From the NCBI RefSeq assembly GCF_000422505.1, contig NZ_KE383864.1:106381-170380 (forward strand): a stretch of 64,000 nucleotides of DNA. Reading direction: 5' to 3'. This DNA is from Paenibacillus pinihumi DSM 23905 = JCM 16419. GTDB taxonomy: Bacteria; Bacillota; Bacilli; Paenibacillales; Paenibacillaceae. Below, piece by piece: positions 44,461 to 52,719 of this stretch (within the stretch, counting starts at the first letter, position 1; the number at the start of each line of letters is the position of its first letter). Below the pieces are notes generated by a model that made no database searches, was not told the DNA's origin, and saw only the letters and a list, made by a program, of their open reading frames with translations. Both the position numbers and the translations under genes were made by a program.

Positions 44461-45918
44461 TTATTTAACGGCTATCGGGCCGCTCTTGCTCGTCTCCTTC
44501 AGCAGCTTCCAGATCGGATCGATCAGGCGTTCCTTGTCAAACTCAACATATTGGCTCGCATAAGCCCGTACCGGATCACCTGCATAAAACCGTTCGTACA
44601 GCTCATGCCGGGAACCGAGCGGACTGCCTACCAGATCCCAGGCCAGCTTGAGCAACTGCACCTTCTTCTCAGCACTTACTGCTGCGCCTTCAAAGTAGAG
44701 ATGCATCAGCTTCGATATCGGCCCGTAGAAGTCCTCCATCCCCGAAGGCGCCTGAACGAAGCCGCCTCCGCCCACCTGCTGCAAAATCTCAATCGCCCGC
44801 GGATAAAATTTAGTCCCGATGTTGCGGGCGGTATGGATGTAGGACAGCTCCGGTACGTACACGCCGGATTCATCATGCTTGCCCTGTGTCTCCGAGGCAA
44901 TAATCAGCGCCTTGATAATGTCAATCTGCCCGATCATCTCTCCCAGCTTCTCTTGAACATGGAGGAAGCCGGTCACGCCGATTGATTCCGCCATCGCCAT
45001 CGACACCCCTGTGACGAATTCCAGCTTTGCGACGAAGCGGACGACATTTTGATGGAACGCAAGCGCATTGGCCGTCTGATTCGCCCGGAGCGCGAGCACC
45101 TTCTCCGAGTCCCCATACAGCAGCACCCGTTCCCATGGGATAAGGACATCATCAAAGAACAGAACCGCATCCATCTCATCATATTTGGCACTGAGCGGAT
45201 GATTATGCTCCCGGCTGTCGGCGAAGGACTCCCGGCATACAATGTGCAGGCCAGGCGAATTCGCCGGTACGATGAGCACATGCGCATGATTTGCATCCTT
45301 GGCATCGAACTTCAGGAACGAGAAGATGATGAAGTCATGCGTGTAAGGCGCGCCGGTGGCAATCATTTTCGCCCCTCTCACCACGATGCCGTCTTCTGTC
45401 TCCCGCACAACATGCAGGAAGCGCTCGGCGATGCGGCTGTCATCCAGATTGCTGGAACGGTCGATTTGCGGATCAATAATTGCCGTCGTCAAGAACAAAT
45501 CCTGGTCTCTGGCCTGCTCATAGTAAGCGGAAATTTTGCTCTCGAAATTCGGATCGAGTGCCTTGAGCTGTCCCCGTGCGGCATACCAGCCGGTAATAAT
45601 GGATCTTGCATAGTCCGATAACCGACTCATCATGCCATGCGTTTCGTTCGACCAGCAGCTGAACGACCTGCTTCGGCGGGCGAGCTCTTCCTGTGTATGC
45701 GGAACAAGAAAGGAGCTGTGAGCATAATGTTCCCGGCCCTCGACCTTGAACCCGACCGTCTCTCTCAGTACCGGATCATCGAGCGTATCGAACAGCCCGC
45801 TTATCGTATCCAATGTTCCCTTAAAAGCCGGATGTCCGGCAATATGCTCCACCTTTTTTCCTTCGAGCCATACACTGCGCCCGTCATTCAAACTGCGGAG
45901 AAACGATGCTCCTCTCAA
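44461..45918 (-). CDS. HpaB-type flavin-dependent monooxygenase
   Basis: Large component of a two-component hydroxylase (4-hydroxyphenylacetate 3-monooxygenase family, acyl-CoA dehydrogenase fold), about 485 residues from a TTG at 45918 preceded by GGGAGG. It has RGASFLRSLNDGRSVWLEG at the start, TAIIDPQIDRSSNL, VRGAKMIATGAPYTHDFIIF and VLIPWERVLLYGD in the middle, and QVGGGGFVQAPSGMEDF late, all typical of HpaB/YoaI. An aromatic hydroxylation role is usual, but the sulfur context leaves the substrate open. No HpaC reductase is nearby. It is divergent from the TetR gene. Confidence 0.9.
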   Translation of the reverse strand: MRGASFLRSLNDGRSVWLEGKKVEHIAGHPAFKGTLDTISGLFDTLDDPVLRETVGFKVEGREHYAHSSFLVPHTQEELARRSRSFSCWSNETHGMMSRLSDYARSIITGWYAARGQLKALDPNFESKISAYYEQARDQDLFLTTAIIDPQIDRSSNLDDSRIAERFLHVVRETEDGIVVRGAKMIATGAPYTHDFIIFSFLKFDAKDANHAHVLIVPANSPGLHIVCRESFADSREHNHPLSAKYDEMDAVLFFDDVLIPWERVLLYGDSEKVLALRANQTANALAFHQNVVRFVAKLEFVTGVSMAMAESIGVTGFLHVQEKLGEMIGQIDIIKALIIASETQGKHDESGVYVPELSYIHTARNIGTKFYPRAIEILQQVGGGGFVQAPSGMEDFYGPISKLMHLYFEGAAVSAEKKVQLLKLAWDLVGSPLGSRHELYERFYAGDPVRAYASQYVEFDKERLIDPIWKLLKETSKSGPIAVK

Positions 45919-46156
45919 AAGTGTAAAACCTCCCTCGCAAAACCAATTCAATTAATTCCGATTGATTTTGTATAATTTATTTATTATCATAGCTATTAAT
46001 CTAGCGGATGCAACAATCAATATTTCTTATTTTGCCGTTTAACCAACAGATTTCAGGCCAAATGTCTGATTTCCGGGACATAATCATACGTTAGGATTTC
46101 AGGTGTAGGCTGACAAATCGGTACTATCAAATTTTTATTTTGTTGCTTATCCGACA
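45919..46156. other. Divergent promoter region of the organosulfur cluster and TetR gene
   Basis: AT-rich spacer that should hold the promoter of the hpaB-like gene (minus) and of the TetR gene (plus). No gene and no clear -35/-10 pair stands out. Confidence 0.45.
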
Positions 46157-46170
46157 ATTTTGATCAAAAT
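46157..46170. promoter_or_regulatory. Candidate TetR operator
   Basis: A perfect 14-bp palindrome ATTTTGATCAAAAT lying 25 bp upstream of the TetR start codon, in the divergent spacer. It is a plausible autoregulatory site. Confidence 0.5.
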
Positions 46171-46195
46171 GATGGATTAATAGGAGGGAATCAAA

Positions 46196-46813
46196 ATGAC
46201 GGCATCCAACATGCCAGCCGACCGGCGGGTCCGCCGCACCCAGCAAATGATCACGGAAGCTTTCTTGTCTCTCTGCAAGGAAAAGGAATATAAGGATATT
46301 ATTATCCGGGATATTACGGAGCGGGCGAATGTGAACCGTTCCACCTTTTACGCCCATTATGTGGATAAGGAGGAGCTGCTGCAAAAGATCGTGGATGAGA
46401 AATTGTCGGTGCTCAGCGAGCTGTCGGGGAATTACACGGATGCATACCGCCCTGATTTTGATGCGCCGGATCCTTACTTTGTTGCCCTCTTTGAGCATTT
46501 GGCTGCTCATGAAGTGTTCTATCGTGTGATGCTGGGCAAAATGCCGTCTTCCTTCTATACCTCCAAAATGCTGGGAGTCATCCGGGACAGCTTCTATGCG
46601 CGCATTTCCAATATCGGCAAAGAGCAGAAGCTGCTGATTCCGCTGGATATTCTGTTGGACTACACAAGCTACTCGGCTCAGGGCATCATCGAAAAATGGC
46701 TGTCACAAAATATGATGTATTCCCCGCATTATATGGCTCTGCAGCTTACCCGGCTTTCTCTGCTCGGTGTATATTCCTCTATGGGTCTGCATGGAGAGCG
46801 TAACGGAGCGTAA
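46196..46813 (+). CDS. TetR/AcrR family transcriptional regulator
   Basis: A 205-residue regulator. The N-terminal helix-turn-helix spans residues 12-58 (RRTQQMITEAFLSLCKEKEY, then DITERANVNRSTFYAHYVDK) and the C-terminal ligand domain has YFVALFEHLAAHEVFYRVML, a pattern seen in the TetR_C_7/DhaS-like subset. AGGAGGG lies 8-9 nt before the ATG at 46196. Divergent from the hpaB-ssuD genes, so it probably controls them, sensing an organosulfur or aromatic compound. It is followed by a strong terminator. Confidence 0.92.
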   Translation: MTASNMPADRRVRRTQQMITEAFLSLCKEKEYKDIIIRDITERANVNRSTFYAHYVDKEELLQKIVDEKLSVLSELSGNYTDAYRPDFDAPDPYFVALFEHLAAHEVFYRVMLGKMPSSFYTSKMLGVIRDSFYARISNIGKEQKLLIPLDILLDYTSYSAQGIIEKWLSQNMMYSPHYMALQLTRLSLLGVYSSMGLHGERNGA

Positions 46814-46827
46814 TGGGTGCATAAAAG

Positions 46828-46868
46828 AAAAGACCACTTGTGCTCATCAATCAGCATAAGTGGTCTTT
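46828..46868. terminator. Bidirectional terminator between the TetR and hydrolase genes
   Basis: AAAGACCACTTGTGCT pairs with AGCATAAGTGGTCTTT (one mismatch) around CATCAATC. The two converging genes end 15 and 30 bp away. Confidence 0.85.
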
Positions 46869-46897
46869 AGAGCTTCATTGCATCATAAGCGATCTGG

Positions 46898-47746
46898 TCA
46901 TGAAATGTTGCCAACAGCCTTGAGCGTCGTCCCGATTGCCGCATCCAGCGCAGCCGTCGTCCCCTGGTACGGATGCTTCGCGCCGAAAGTATGGTCTCCG
47001 TCCGCAATGGTTATCCATTCAATGTCCGCTCTGCGACGAACCAGTTGCTCCGAACCATGAATGAGCCTGCGGTAATCCTGCTCTCCCTGAACGAGCACCA
47101 GCGGCACCTTCAGTTCTGTGATCCGCTCCACAATATTAAAACGCTCCCTGTTCTGCTCCAAATCCTCAGCGATAACCCGCTCCAGCGGCATCTGCTGGCC
47201 GGTTCTGGCATTGCGGATATGCGCAATGCCCTGCTCACGCATAGCCTGCAGCTCTGCTTCGCCGAACATGTCCTCGAACCGGACGGAGCCATTCCAGGCA
47301 ATAACGGCTTGAACCGAATCCGGGTGGTCGAGCGCCCATAGAATTGCCTCTCCGCCACCGCGGCTGTGCCCCAGGAGAATAAGGCGTGCGGCCGCTGGTT
47401 GCCGGCCTTGAACCGGCAAGCTTCCCGTCTTAATCTGTTCCAGCAGGCTGCCCAGATCCTCCAGGTCTCCGGTGAACGTCTGGCGTCCGAATTTCTCCAG
47501 CTCATCAAATTCATTCAACGACTCCCCGACACCATTGCGGGAGAGATTGAACCGGATGACATCATAATCCACTGCCAGCCGTTCGGACACAGAAGGAAAC
47601 ATTCCCCAGTCCTTAAACCCTTTAAAACCATGAATAATGACAATTGTCCCCTGCGGCTGTCCGGAAGCGGCATAATGAAGATTGCCGCGGATAATCCTTG
47701 TTTCTGCCGAATCTGCCGTAAATTGAAATGAAGCCTCAGTTTCCAT
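46898..47746 (-). CDS. Alpha/beta hydrolase
   Basis: A 282-residue serine hydrolase from the ATG at 47746 (GGAGGG upstream; the frame continues to 47911 without a binding site). IVIIHGFKGFKDWGMFPSVS gives the HG oxyanion region, LGHSRGGGEA the nucleophile elbow with the catalytic Ser near residue 125, and DGDHTFGAKHP the catalytic His near 258; a late Asp is in LVQGEQDYRR. It belongs to the esterase/peptidase-like hydrolases of unknown substrate. No signal peptide. Single gene. Confidence 0.9.
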   Translation of the reverse strand: METEASFQFTADSAETRIIRGNLHYAASGQPQGTIVIIHGFKGFKDWGMFPSVSERLAVDYDVIRFNLSRNGVGESLNEFDELEKFGRQTFTGDLEDLGSLLEQIKTGSLPVQGRQPAAARLILLGHSRGGGEAILWALDHPDSVQAVIAWNGSVRFEDMFGEAELQAMREQGIAHIRNARTGQQMPLERVIAEDLEQNRERFNIVERITELKVPLVLVQGEQDYRRLIHGSEQLVRRRADIEWITIADGDHTFGAKHPYQGTTAALDAAIGTTLKAVGNIS

Positions 47747-47891
47747 AACAATTAACCCTCCCCATATTTTTAGTAAGCACAAGCGGCTGCCAGAGCAGCA
47801 GCAGCAGCGTACCTTCATGCGAATACTCGGCCCATCACGACCGATACGTCTGCCAGCTGTTGCAAAGGGATGTTCAGTTGATACAAAAAAC

Positions 47892-47919
47892 AGCCCCTTC
47901 TGCACTTGCATAAGGGGCT
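47892..47919 (-). terminator. Intrinsic terminator of the UPF0173 gene
   Basis: AGCCCCTT/AAGGGGCT outer stem with inner TGC/GCA pairs; on the minus strand followed by GTTTTTTG. It lies 12 bp past the stop at 47931. Confidence 0.85.
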
Positions 47920-47930
47920 TGCAATAAATA

Positions 47931-48620
47931 TTACAGGGTAAACGACTCGCCCGGCTGGACGACCTTCCCGTTCAGACCATTCTCCGTCAGCTTGTCCACA
48001 TAAAGCTGGCCATCCTGCTTGAGCAAATCAAACGTATTGTAATGCACCGGAACCGTCAGCTTTGCATTCAGCCATTTGGCTGCAATCAAAGCATCCTCCG
48101 GTCCCATCGTATAATTGTCGCCGATCGGCAAGAACGCCAGATCAATGTTGTTCAGCTCACCGTACATTTTCATGTCCCCGAACAACGCCGTATCGCCTGC
48201 ATGATAGATTGTCTTGCCTTCAATCGTCAGCAGCAAGCCGCTCGGCATGCCCATGTACATAATGTTCTTTTCCTGATCAAGTGTTACCCCGGAGCTATGG
48301 AAGGCCTGCGTCAGCTTAACACGGCCAAATTCAAACTCCCGCGCTCCACCCAGGTTCATCCCTTGCGTCTTCACGCCCTGCCAGCTGAAATAATTCGCCA
48401 GCTCCACCATGGTCACAATGGTGGCGTCGTTATTTTTGGCAATTGCCGCCGCATCCCCAATATGGTCTTCATGCGCATGCGTCAAGAGCACATACTGGAC
48501 CTTAATGTCCTCCACTTTGACTTTTGCCAGCGGGTTATGGGTAATGAAAGGGTCAATAATAATCGACTGGCCGCCTGTCGTAATCTGTACGCTCGAATGT
48601 CCGTGAAATATAATTTCCAA
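47931..48620 (-). CDS. UPF0173 metallo-beta-lactamase fold hydrolase (YtkL-like)
   Basis: A 229-residue metal-dependent hydrolase of the UPF0173 group; physiological substrate unknown. The start is a TTG at 48620, marked by GGAGGTTGTATC; the frame to 48665 has no such site. Metal ligands are in LLTHAHEDHIGDAAAI (HxHxDH, about residues 51-58), AFHSSG, YHAGDTALF and VPVHYNTF. The N-terminal IFHGHSSVQI is typical of the family. It is a single-gene unit with its own terminator, between the hydrolase and a lipoprotein gene. Confidence 0.92.
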   Translation of the reverse strand: MEIIFHGHSSVQITTGGQSIIIDPFITHNPLAKVKVEDIKVQYVLLTHAHEDHIGDAAAIAKNNDATIVTMVELANYFSWQGVKTQGMNLGGAREFEFGRVKLTQAFHSSGVTLDQEKNIMYMGMPSGLLLTIEGKTIYHAGDTALFGDMKMYGELNNIDLAFLPIGDNYTMGPEDALIAAKWLNAKLTVPVHYNTFDLLKQDGQLYVDKLTENGLNGKVVQPGESFTL

Positions 48621-48778
48621 GATACAACCTCCTACGAATAACAGGATGATTCGGGGATCGGACAACTGCGCAATTCCCGTTACTTCCTATTGTAACGAAT
48701 CTGCTCCCCCGGTTCAAATCTGTTCTGCCGGCATGTTGTAGCCGGCCGGAATTTTGACTTCGAAAACTAACGCCCGGC

Positions 48779-49384
48779 TTATTCTTTTTCACCCCGTACC
48801 TCGAAGGCTATCTCCGCAGAAATACGGTAGCGGTCATTTTGTAATTCCTCCTGCCCGGAGATATTAAAATCGGCTTCCACCTTCACTGCATAGCTTCCCT
48901 CAGGGAAGCCTTCCTGCTCCAGAAATTCCTTTATGAACGCCTCTTGTTCCGGGCTTGGGCGGATAATAACCGTTTGCTTGGCATAACGCTCCGATGTCCA
49001 TTGTCCCTGTTTCAGCACTGTACGAATTAACGGCTGGTCCATTTCATAACCGAGTCCGATTGCTCTTGTCTGTTCTTGGATTAGAAAAGTAAACGGCGAA
49101 GCGGCATGCTCGATCAATACCGCTTCTTCGTTTCCCGCATATTTCAGCCGGGCCTCCAGCTCCACTTCCTCACCAGGGCGATAGGCTTTCTTGGCGGACA
49201 TGACCTGAAGGGTAAATTCTCCACGGGTTGCCTCGCTGATCACAGCTTCTGTTTGTTTATAATCTTCAAAGTGCCGTGCAGGCTGAATGACCGGTTTCTC
49301 CATGTCGTTCAAGACGGCCTTGCTTTGACAGCCGCCAACAAACAGCATCGTCAGAATGAAAGACGCTGCAAGCAACCTGTTCAA
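48779..49384 (-). CDS. Putative lipoprotein of unknown function
   Basis: A 201-residue protein I do not recognise with confidence. MNRLLAASFILTMLFVGGC is a type II signal peptide with lipobox VGGC (Cys19), so it should be anchored to the outer face of the membrane. The region 55-195 looks like a single beta-sandwich: GEFTLQVMSAKKAYRPGEEV, VELEARLKYAGNEEAVLIEH and PEGSYAVKVEADF resemble BsuPI/immunoglobulin-like domains. The start at 49384 has GAAGGGGAGTAGAGTG upstream. Not obviously linked to the neighbours. Confidence 0.8.
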   Translation of the reverse strand: MNRLLAASFILTMLFVGGCQSKAVLNDMEKPVIQPARHFEDYKQTEAVISEATRGEFTLQVMSAKKAYRPGEEVELEARLKYAGNEEAVLIEHAASPFTFLIQEQTRAIGLGYEMDQPLIRTVLKQGQWTSERYAKQTVIIRPSPEQEAFIKEFLEQEGFPEGSYAVKVEADFNISGQEELQNDRYRISAEIAFEVRGEKE

Positions 49385-49455
49385 TTCACTCTACTCCCCT
49401 TCTTCCGTTTAAGCTATATAACGGAAAAATAAGGAAAGAAGTTGCAGCTGTTCAT

Positions 49456-49788
49456 TTACTCCGCACAAGAAACACCATTTATGTAATATCCGTCCTCTTG
49501 ATACACCTTGAAGGCAATTTCCAGCTCCTGTATCCCTGCTGCCTGGATATGGCTCGTAATCGTTCTGGCCAGCACGTCGCGAACTTCCCTGCCCCGCTCG
49601 AACCAGGCAACCTCGATAAACGGGTATACGCCAGTGACGCCTTCTTCCCCAATTGCTGTAACCTGAAGGCAATCAATAGTAAAATTATCGGTCCCGCAAC
49701 CGCATACCTGTGCCATCTCCTGCAGCAAAGGCTTGCTGATCACAGCCAGCACATCCTTATCAATACCGCGCACCGTTAATTGAGGCAA
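49456..49788 (-). CDS. DUF1904 family protein (tautomerase-like)
   Basis: A 110-residue protein of the DUF1904 family, related in fold to small tautomerases; function unknown. Translation probably starts at the TTG at 49788 after GGGGAGATCGGG, giving the expected MPQLTVRGI start; the frame extends to 49815. Family marks are KPLLQEMAQVCGCGTDNFTI, YPFIEVAWFERGREVRD and a C-terminal beta-strand. Cytosolic. It lies 32 bp downstream of the DUF6509 gene on the same strand, so the two may be cotranscribed. Confidence 0.85.
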   Translation of the reverse strand: MPQLTVRGIDKDVLAVISKPLLQEMAQVCGCGTDNFTIDCLQVTAIGEEGVTGVYPFIEVAWFERGREVRDVLARTITSHIQAAGIQELEIAFKVYQEDGYYINGVSCAE

Positions 49789-49820
49789 CCCGATCTCCCC
49801 TTTCACTTGATTCAATCGAC

Positions 49821-50114
49821 TTATTCATCTGCTTCCTTATAATGATTCGCGCAGAATGCTTCAGCCTCGGCCAGCTCGTCATCTTCCAGATCATAATCCA
49901 GGAAACGGTTCGTCGTCCGCTCGTACAGCTCATGTTTGACAATACGGCCTCCGCTCTCTTCAACTACATACACAGCCTTAACATAGATGCCGTGCGGAGA
50001 GTAAAGCTCGTCCTCTTCATCCAGCTCCAAATCCAGCAAAAACTCATATCGCTTTCCGCTTAAAATGCGAAACGGGTCCTTGACCAGCTCGACTTGATAT
50101 TCTGTAATATTCAA
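49821..50114 (-). CDS. DUF6509 family small acidic protein
   Basis: About 97 residues if it begins at the TTG at 50114 (AAAGG 9 nt upstream), which gives the usual MNITEYQVELVKDP start; an ATG at 50123 and the open frame to 50213 are alternatives. Conserved-looking stretches are ILSGKRYEFLLDLELDEEDE and LYSPHGIYVKAVYVVE; the C-terminal third is very rich in Glu and Asp. No known role. Probably forms a unit with the DUF1904 gene. Confidence 0.8.
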   Translation of the reverse strand: MNITEYQVELVKDPFRILSGKRYEFLLDLELDEEDELYSPHGIYVKAVYVVEESGGRIVKHELYERTTNRFLDYDLEDDELAEAEAFCANHYKEADE

Positions 50115-50334
50115 ATTCCTCATCCTTTCAATTGCCATTTGCTCTTGTACGCCTGAAGACGACCTGGGCAAAGTGTTTGCGTTCTTGGATTTTAGCACTA
50201 CGTTCTCAAACATGCCAGTTTAATTTTAATTTCAACCTGCAATTGTTGTTATTTAGTTCAAATTATGGTAATCTACCCTTTAACAAGTTTAACCAATTTA
50301 TCTGGTACCAACCTAAGCATATAACATGAAAATT

Positions 50335-50586
50335 AATGAACGGAACAGTACTCCATGACCAGCAGTCCAAGCGAGCCGGGTTGGTGAGAGCCGGTACATG
50401 TCTCATGGAGGAATCGCATCCGGGAAATGGTTTGCAGAAACCCTGTTAATGGTGCGTAGGCAAATCCGGTTAACGGCCGTTATTCTGTATCAAGTTGATC
50501 GGATACGAAAGTATTCGATACTTAGAGTGGCACCGCGGGAACCTGTAAAGGCTCTCGTCTCTGATTTCAAGAGACGAGAGCCTTTT
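50335..50586 (+). ncRNA. T-box riboswitch (arginine specific) upstream of argS
   Basis: Leader RNA that binds uncharged tRNA(Arg) to allow read-through into argS. The T-box sequence AGAGTGGCACCGCGGGA is at 50524-50540; its TGGCACC part can pair with the tRNA acceptor end. Stem I occupies about 50340-50440, with GAGCCGGG/GGTGAGAGCCGG-type distal elements. The specifier triplet is CGC (50415-50417) in the context GGAGGAATCGCATCC, an arginine codon matching the downstream enzyme. The terminator at 50547-50586 overlaps the antiterminator half. The region 50115-50334 has no gene. Confidence 0.95.
50547..50586 (+). terminator. T-box regulated terminator
   Basis: Perfect 12-bp stem GGCTCTCGTCTC/GAGACGAGAGCC with a 9-nt loop, followed by TTTTT. 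It is the OFF structure of the argS leader. Confidence 0.92.
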
Positions 50587-50664
50587 TGCTGTATCTTTTC
50601 ATCAGCCATTTGATTGACAGACTCAAAGAGCTTTACATTAAGAATTTTAGGAGGAATACCAGCT

Positions 50665-52374
50665 ATGGACCAAATTAAAACTCTTGTAGCCAGAGAAGTC
50701 GCAAATCTGCTTAAAGCTCCTGCAGCAGAACTGTTGCAGTGGCTGGAGTATCCGCCCAACCCGGATATGGGTGATCTTTCCCTCCCCTGCTTCAAGCTAA
50801 GCAAGACGCTGCGGATGTCTCCGCAAGCAATTGCCGATGATCTTAAGGAGCGTCTTCAACTTCCGGAGGTCGAACAATGCGAGTCAGCAGGCGGCTACCT
50901 GAATATCTTCTTCCATAGAGCTATATTTTCCAGCAAGGTAACGACTATGATTCTTAACCAGGGGGAACATTACGGCGCTCGAAATGATGGGGCTGGTCAA
51001 ACAGTTGTGTTCGATTTCTCATCTCCGAATATTGCCAAGCCTTTTCATATTGCCCATCTGCGCTCCACTGTGATTGGAAATGCACTGTACCGTATCCATT
51101 CCTTTCTGGGCTATACATGCATTGGAATCAACCATCTGGGCGACTGGGGCACCCAGTTTGGCAAGCTGATTACTGCCTATCACCATTGGGGCAGCGCAGA
51201 GAAAGTTGACAGCGGGGGTATTGATGAGCTGCTGCGGCTGTACGTGCATTTTCACGATCAAGCAGAGTATGACTTCACATTAGAGGACCAGGCGCGAGCC
51301 TGGTTTGTCAAGATGGAACAAGGCGACCAAGAAGCTCTGCGGTTATGGCGCTGGTTCGTAGACATTAGCTTGAAGGAATTCAACCGTATCTATGAGCTGC
51401 TTAATGTACAGTTTGATCACTATACGGGTGAAAGTTTCTACAATGACAAGCTGGCTGCTATTGTCAGCCGCTTGAAGGACAAGGGACTGCTGGAGGAAGA
51501 CAAGGGCGCATGGCTAATCCGGCTGGATAAATACGATATGCCCCCTGCGTTAATTCTAAAACAGGATGGCAGCTCTCTGTATCATACCCGCGATATCGCC
51601 GCGGCGATTTACAGAAAAGAAACGTACAGCTTCAACAAAGCGATCTACATCACCGATTATGCGCAAAACCTTCATTTTGGACAGTGCTTCAAAATTATCG
51701 GGCTGCTCGGCTATGAATGGGCGAATGAACTGAACCACGTAGCGTTTGGAAGGGTCAGTATTGATGGCGCTGGACTGTCTACACGAAAAGGCAAGGTCAT
51801 CAAGCTTGAGGATGTGCTGGAACAAGCCATCTCGAAGGTAAAAACGATCATAGAAAAAAGAAATCCCGGACTTGAGAATATCGATGAAGTAGCAAGACAG
51901 GTCGGTGTAGGCGCGATTATCTTCAATGACTTGAGTGCAAACCGAATCAAGGATATTTCATTCTCCTGGGAGGAAACGCTCAACTTTGACGGTGAAACGG
52001 GTCCCTACGTGCAGTATGCGCATGCCCGGGCTTGCAGTGTTCTCACCAAAGCAACCAGGTACAAAGATAACGTGCAAGCCCCCGGTCGTCAACCAACTGA
52101 GCATCTTGGGGACGACGACTCCTATGAATTGGTGAAGCTGCTCTCACTTTTCCCTGAACAGACACGGTTAGCCATGCAGAAACTGGAGCCGTCCATTATC
52201 AGCCGATACTTGATTGATGTCGCCCAGGCATTTAGCCGCTTCTATCATGAATGCCCCATTATCACTGCAGATGCTCCCGTCCGGCAGGCACGGATTGCCC
52301 TGGTGCATTGCGTGAAAATCACCCTGCGCAACGGACTGAATCTGATCGGCCTTCAAGCGCCGGAAAAAATTTAA
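50665..52374 (+). CDS. argS: Arginyl-tRNA synthetase
   Basis: Charges tRNA(Arg) with arginine. 569 residues from the ATG at 50665 (AGGAGGAATACCAGCT upstream); the frame to 50614 lies in the leader. Domain order is normal for ArgS: N-terminal tRNA-binding Arg_S_N domain (to about 95), catalytic Rossmann fold with the HIGH-class motif HIAH in SPNIAKPFHIAHLRSTVIGN near residue 125, the STRKGK loop replacing KMSKS near 375, and a helical DALR anticodon domain to the end. A T-box leader with a CGC specifier controls it. T-box control suggests an inducible copy; whether another argS exists cannot be seen here. Confidence 0.96.
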   Translation: MDQIKTLVAREVANLLKAPAAELLQWLEYPPNPDMGDLSLPCFKLSKTLRMSPQAIADDLKERLQLPEVEQCESAGGYLNIFFHRAIFSSKVTTMILNQGEHYGARNDGAGQTVVFDFSSPNIAKPFHIAHLRSTVIGNALYRIHSFLGYTCIGINHLGDWGTQFGKLITAYHHWGSAEKVDSGGIDELLRLYVHFHDQAEYDFTLEDQARAWFVKMEQGDQEALRLWRWFVDISLKEFNRIYELLNVQFDHYTGESFYNDKLAAIVSRLKDKGLLEEDKGAWLIRLDKYDMPPALILKQDGSSLYHTRDIAAAIYRKETYSFNKAIYITDYAQNLHFGQCFKIIGLLGYEWANELNHVAFGRVSIDGAGLSTRKGKVIKLEDVLEQAISKVKTIIEKRNPGLENIDEVARQVGVGAIIFNDLSANRIKDISFSWEETLNFDGETGPYVQYAHARACSVLTKATRYKDNVQAPGRQPTEHLGDDDSYELVKLLSLFPEQTRLAMQKLEPSIISRYLIDVAQAFSRFYHECPIITADAPVRQARIALVHCVKITLRNGLNLIGLQAPEKI

Positions 52375-52388
52375 CCTCTTTAAGACCA

Positions 52389-52426
52389 GCTGACCACAAG
52401 CTGCATTTTATTTGCTTGTGGTCAGC
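52389..52426 (+). terminator. Probable terminator after argS
   Basis: A perfect 13-bp stem GCTGACCACAAGC/GCTTGTGGTCAGC with a 12-nt loop, 14 bp after the argS stop. There is no U-run directly after it, so efficiency is uncertain. Confidence 0.6.
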
Positions 52427-52634
52427 CCCAATTATTCGGAAACCTCATCCTTCCGTATGGCACCGGACCCTCTAAACATCATCAAATCACTTTCATTTCA
52501 TATAATGTATTATTAATCATTTAATTACAATTTTTATTTATATATCAGCCTTTTTTTCGGATTTTTAGCTTATTTTCAACACTTTTATTACATATATTTT
52601 ACTTTTATTATTAACTTTTGGAATGAAAATATTT
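52427..52634. other. AT-rich intergenic region between argS and the MATE gene
   Basis: About 200 bp of strongly A/T-rich sequence without a reading frame or hairpin. Nothing beyond upstream promoter DNA is visible. Confidence 0.4.
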
Positions 52635-52683
52635 TTGATGCAAACTCTTCATTTCTGTGCTACGATACGTCTTGGTCCAAGAC
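52635..52683 (+). promoter_or_regulatory. MATE gene promoter with overlapping palindrome
   Basis: TTGATG (52635-52640) and an extended -10 TGC-TACGAT (52658-52666) with 20-bp spacing. Immediately downstream is a perfect inverted repeat GTCTTGG-T-CCAAGAC (52669-52683) covering the likely start site, where a repressor would block transcription. The long spacer also fits an activator-dependent promoter. Confidence 0.55.
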
Positions 52684-52719
52684 TTGCAACATGAATGAAG
52701 AAAGAAGGATTAATTGAAA

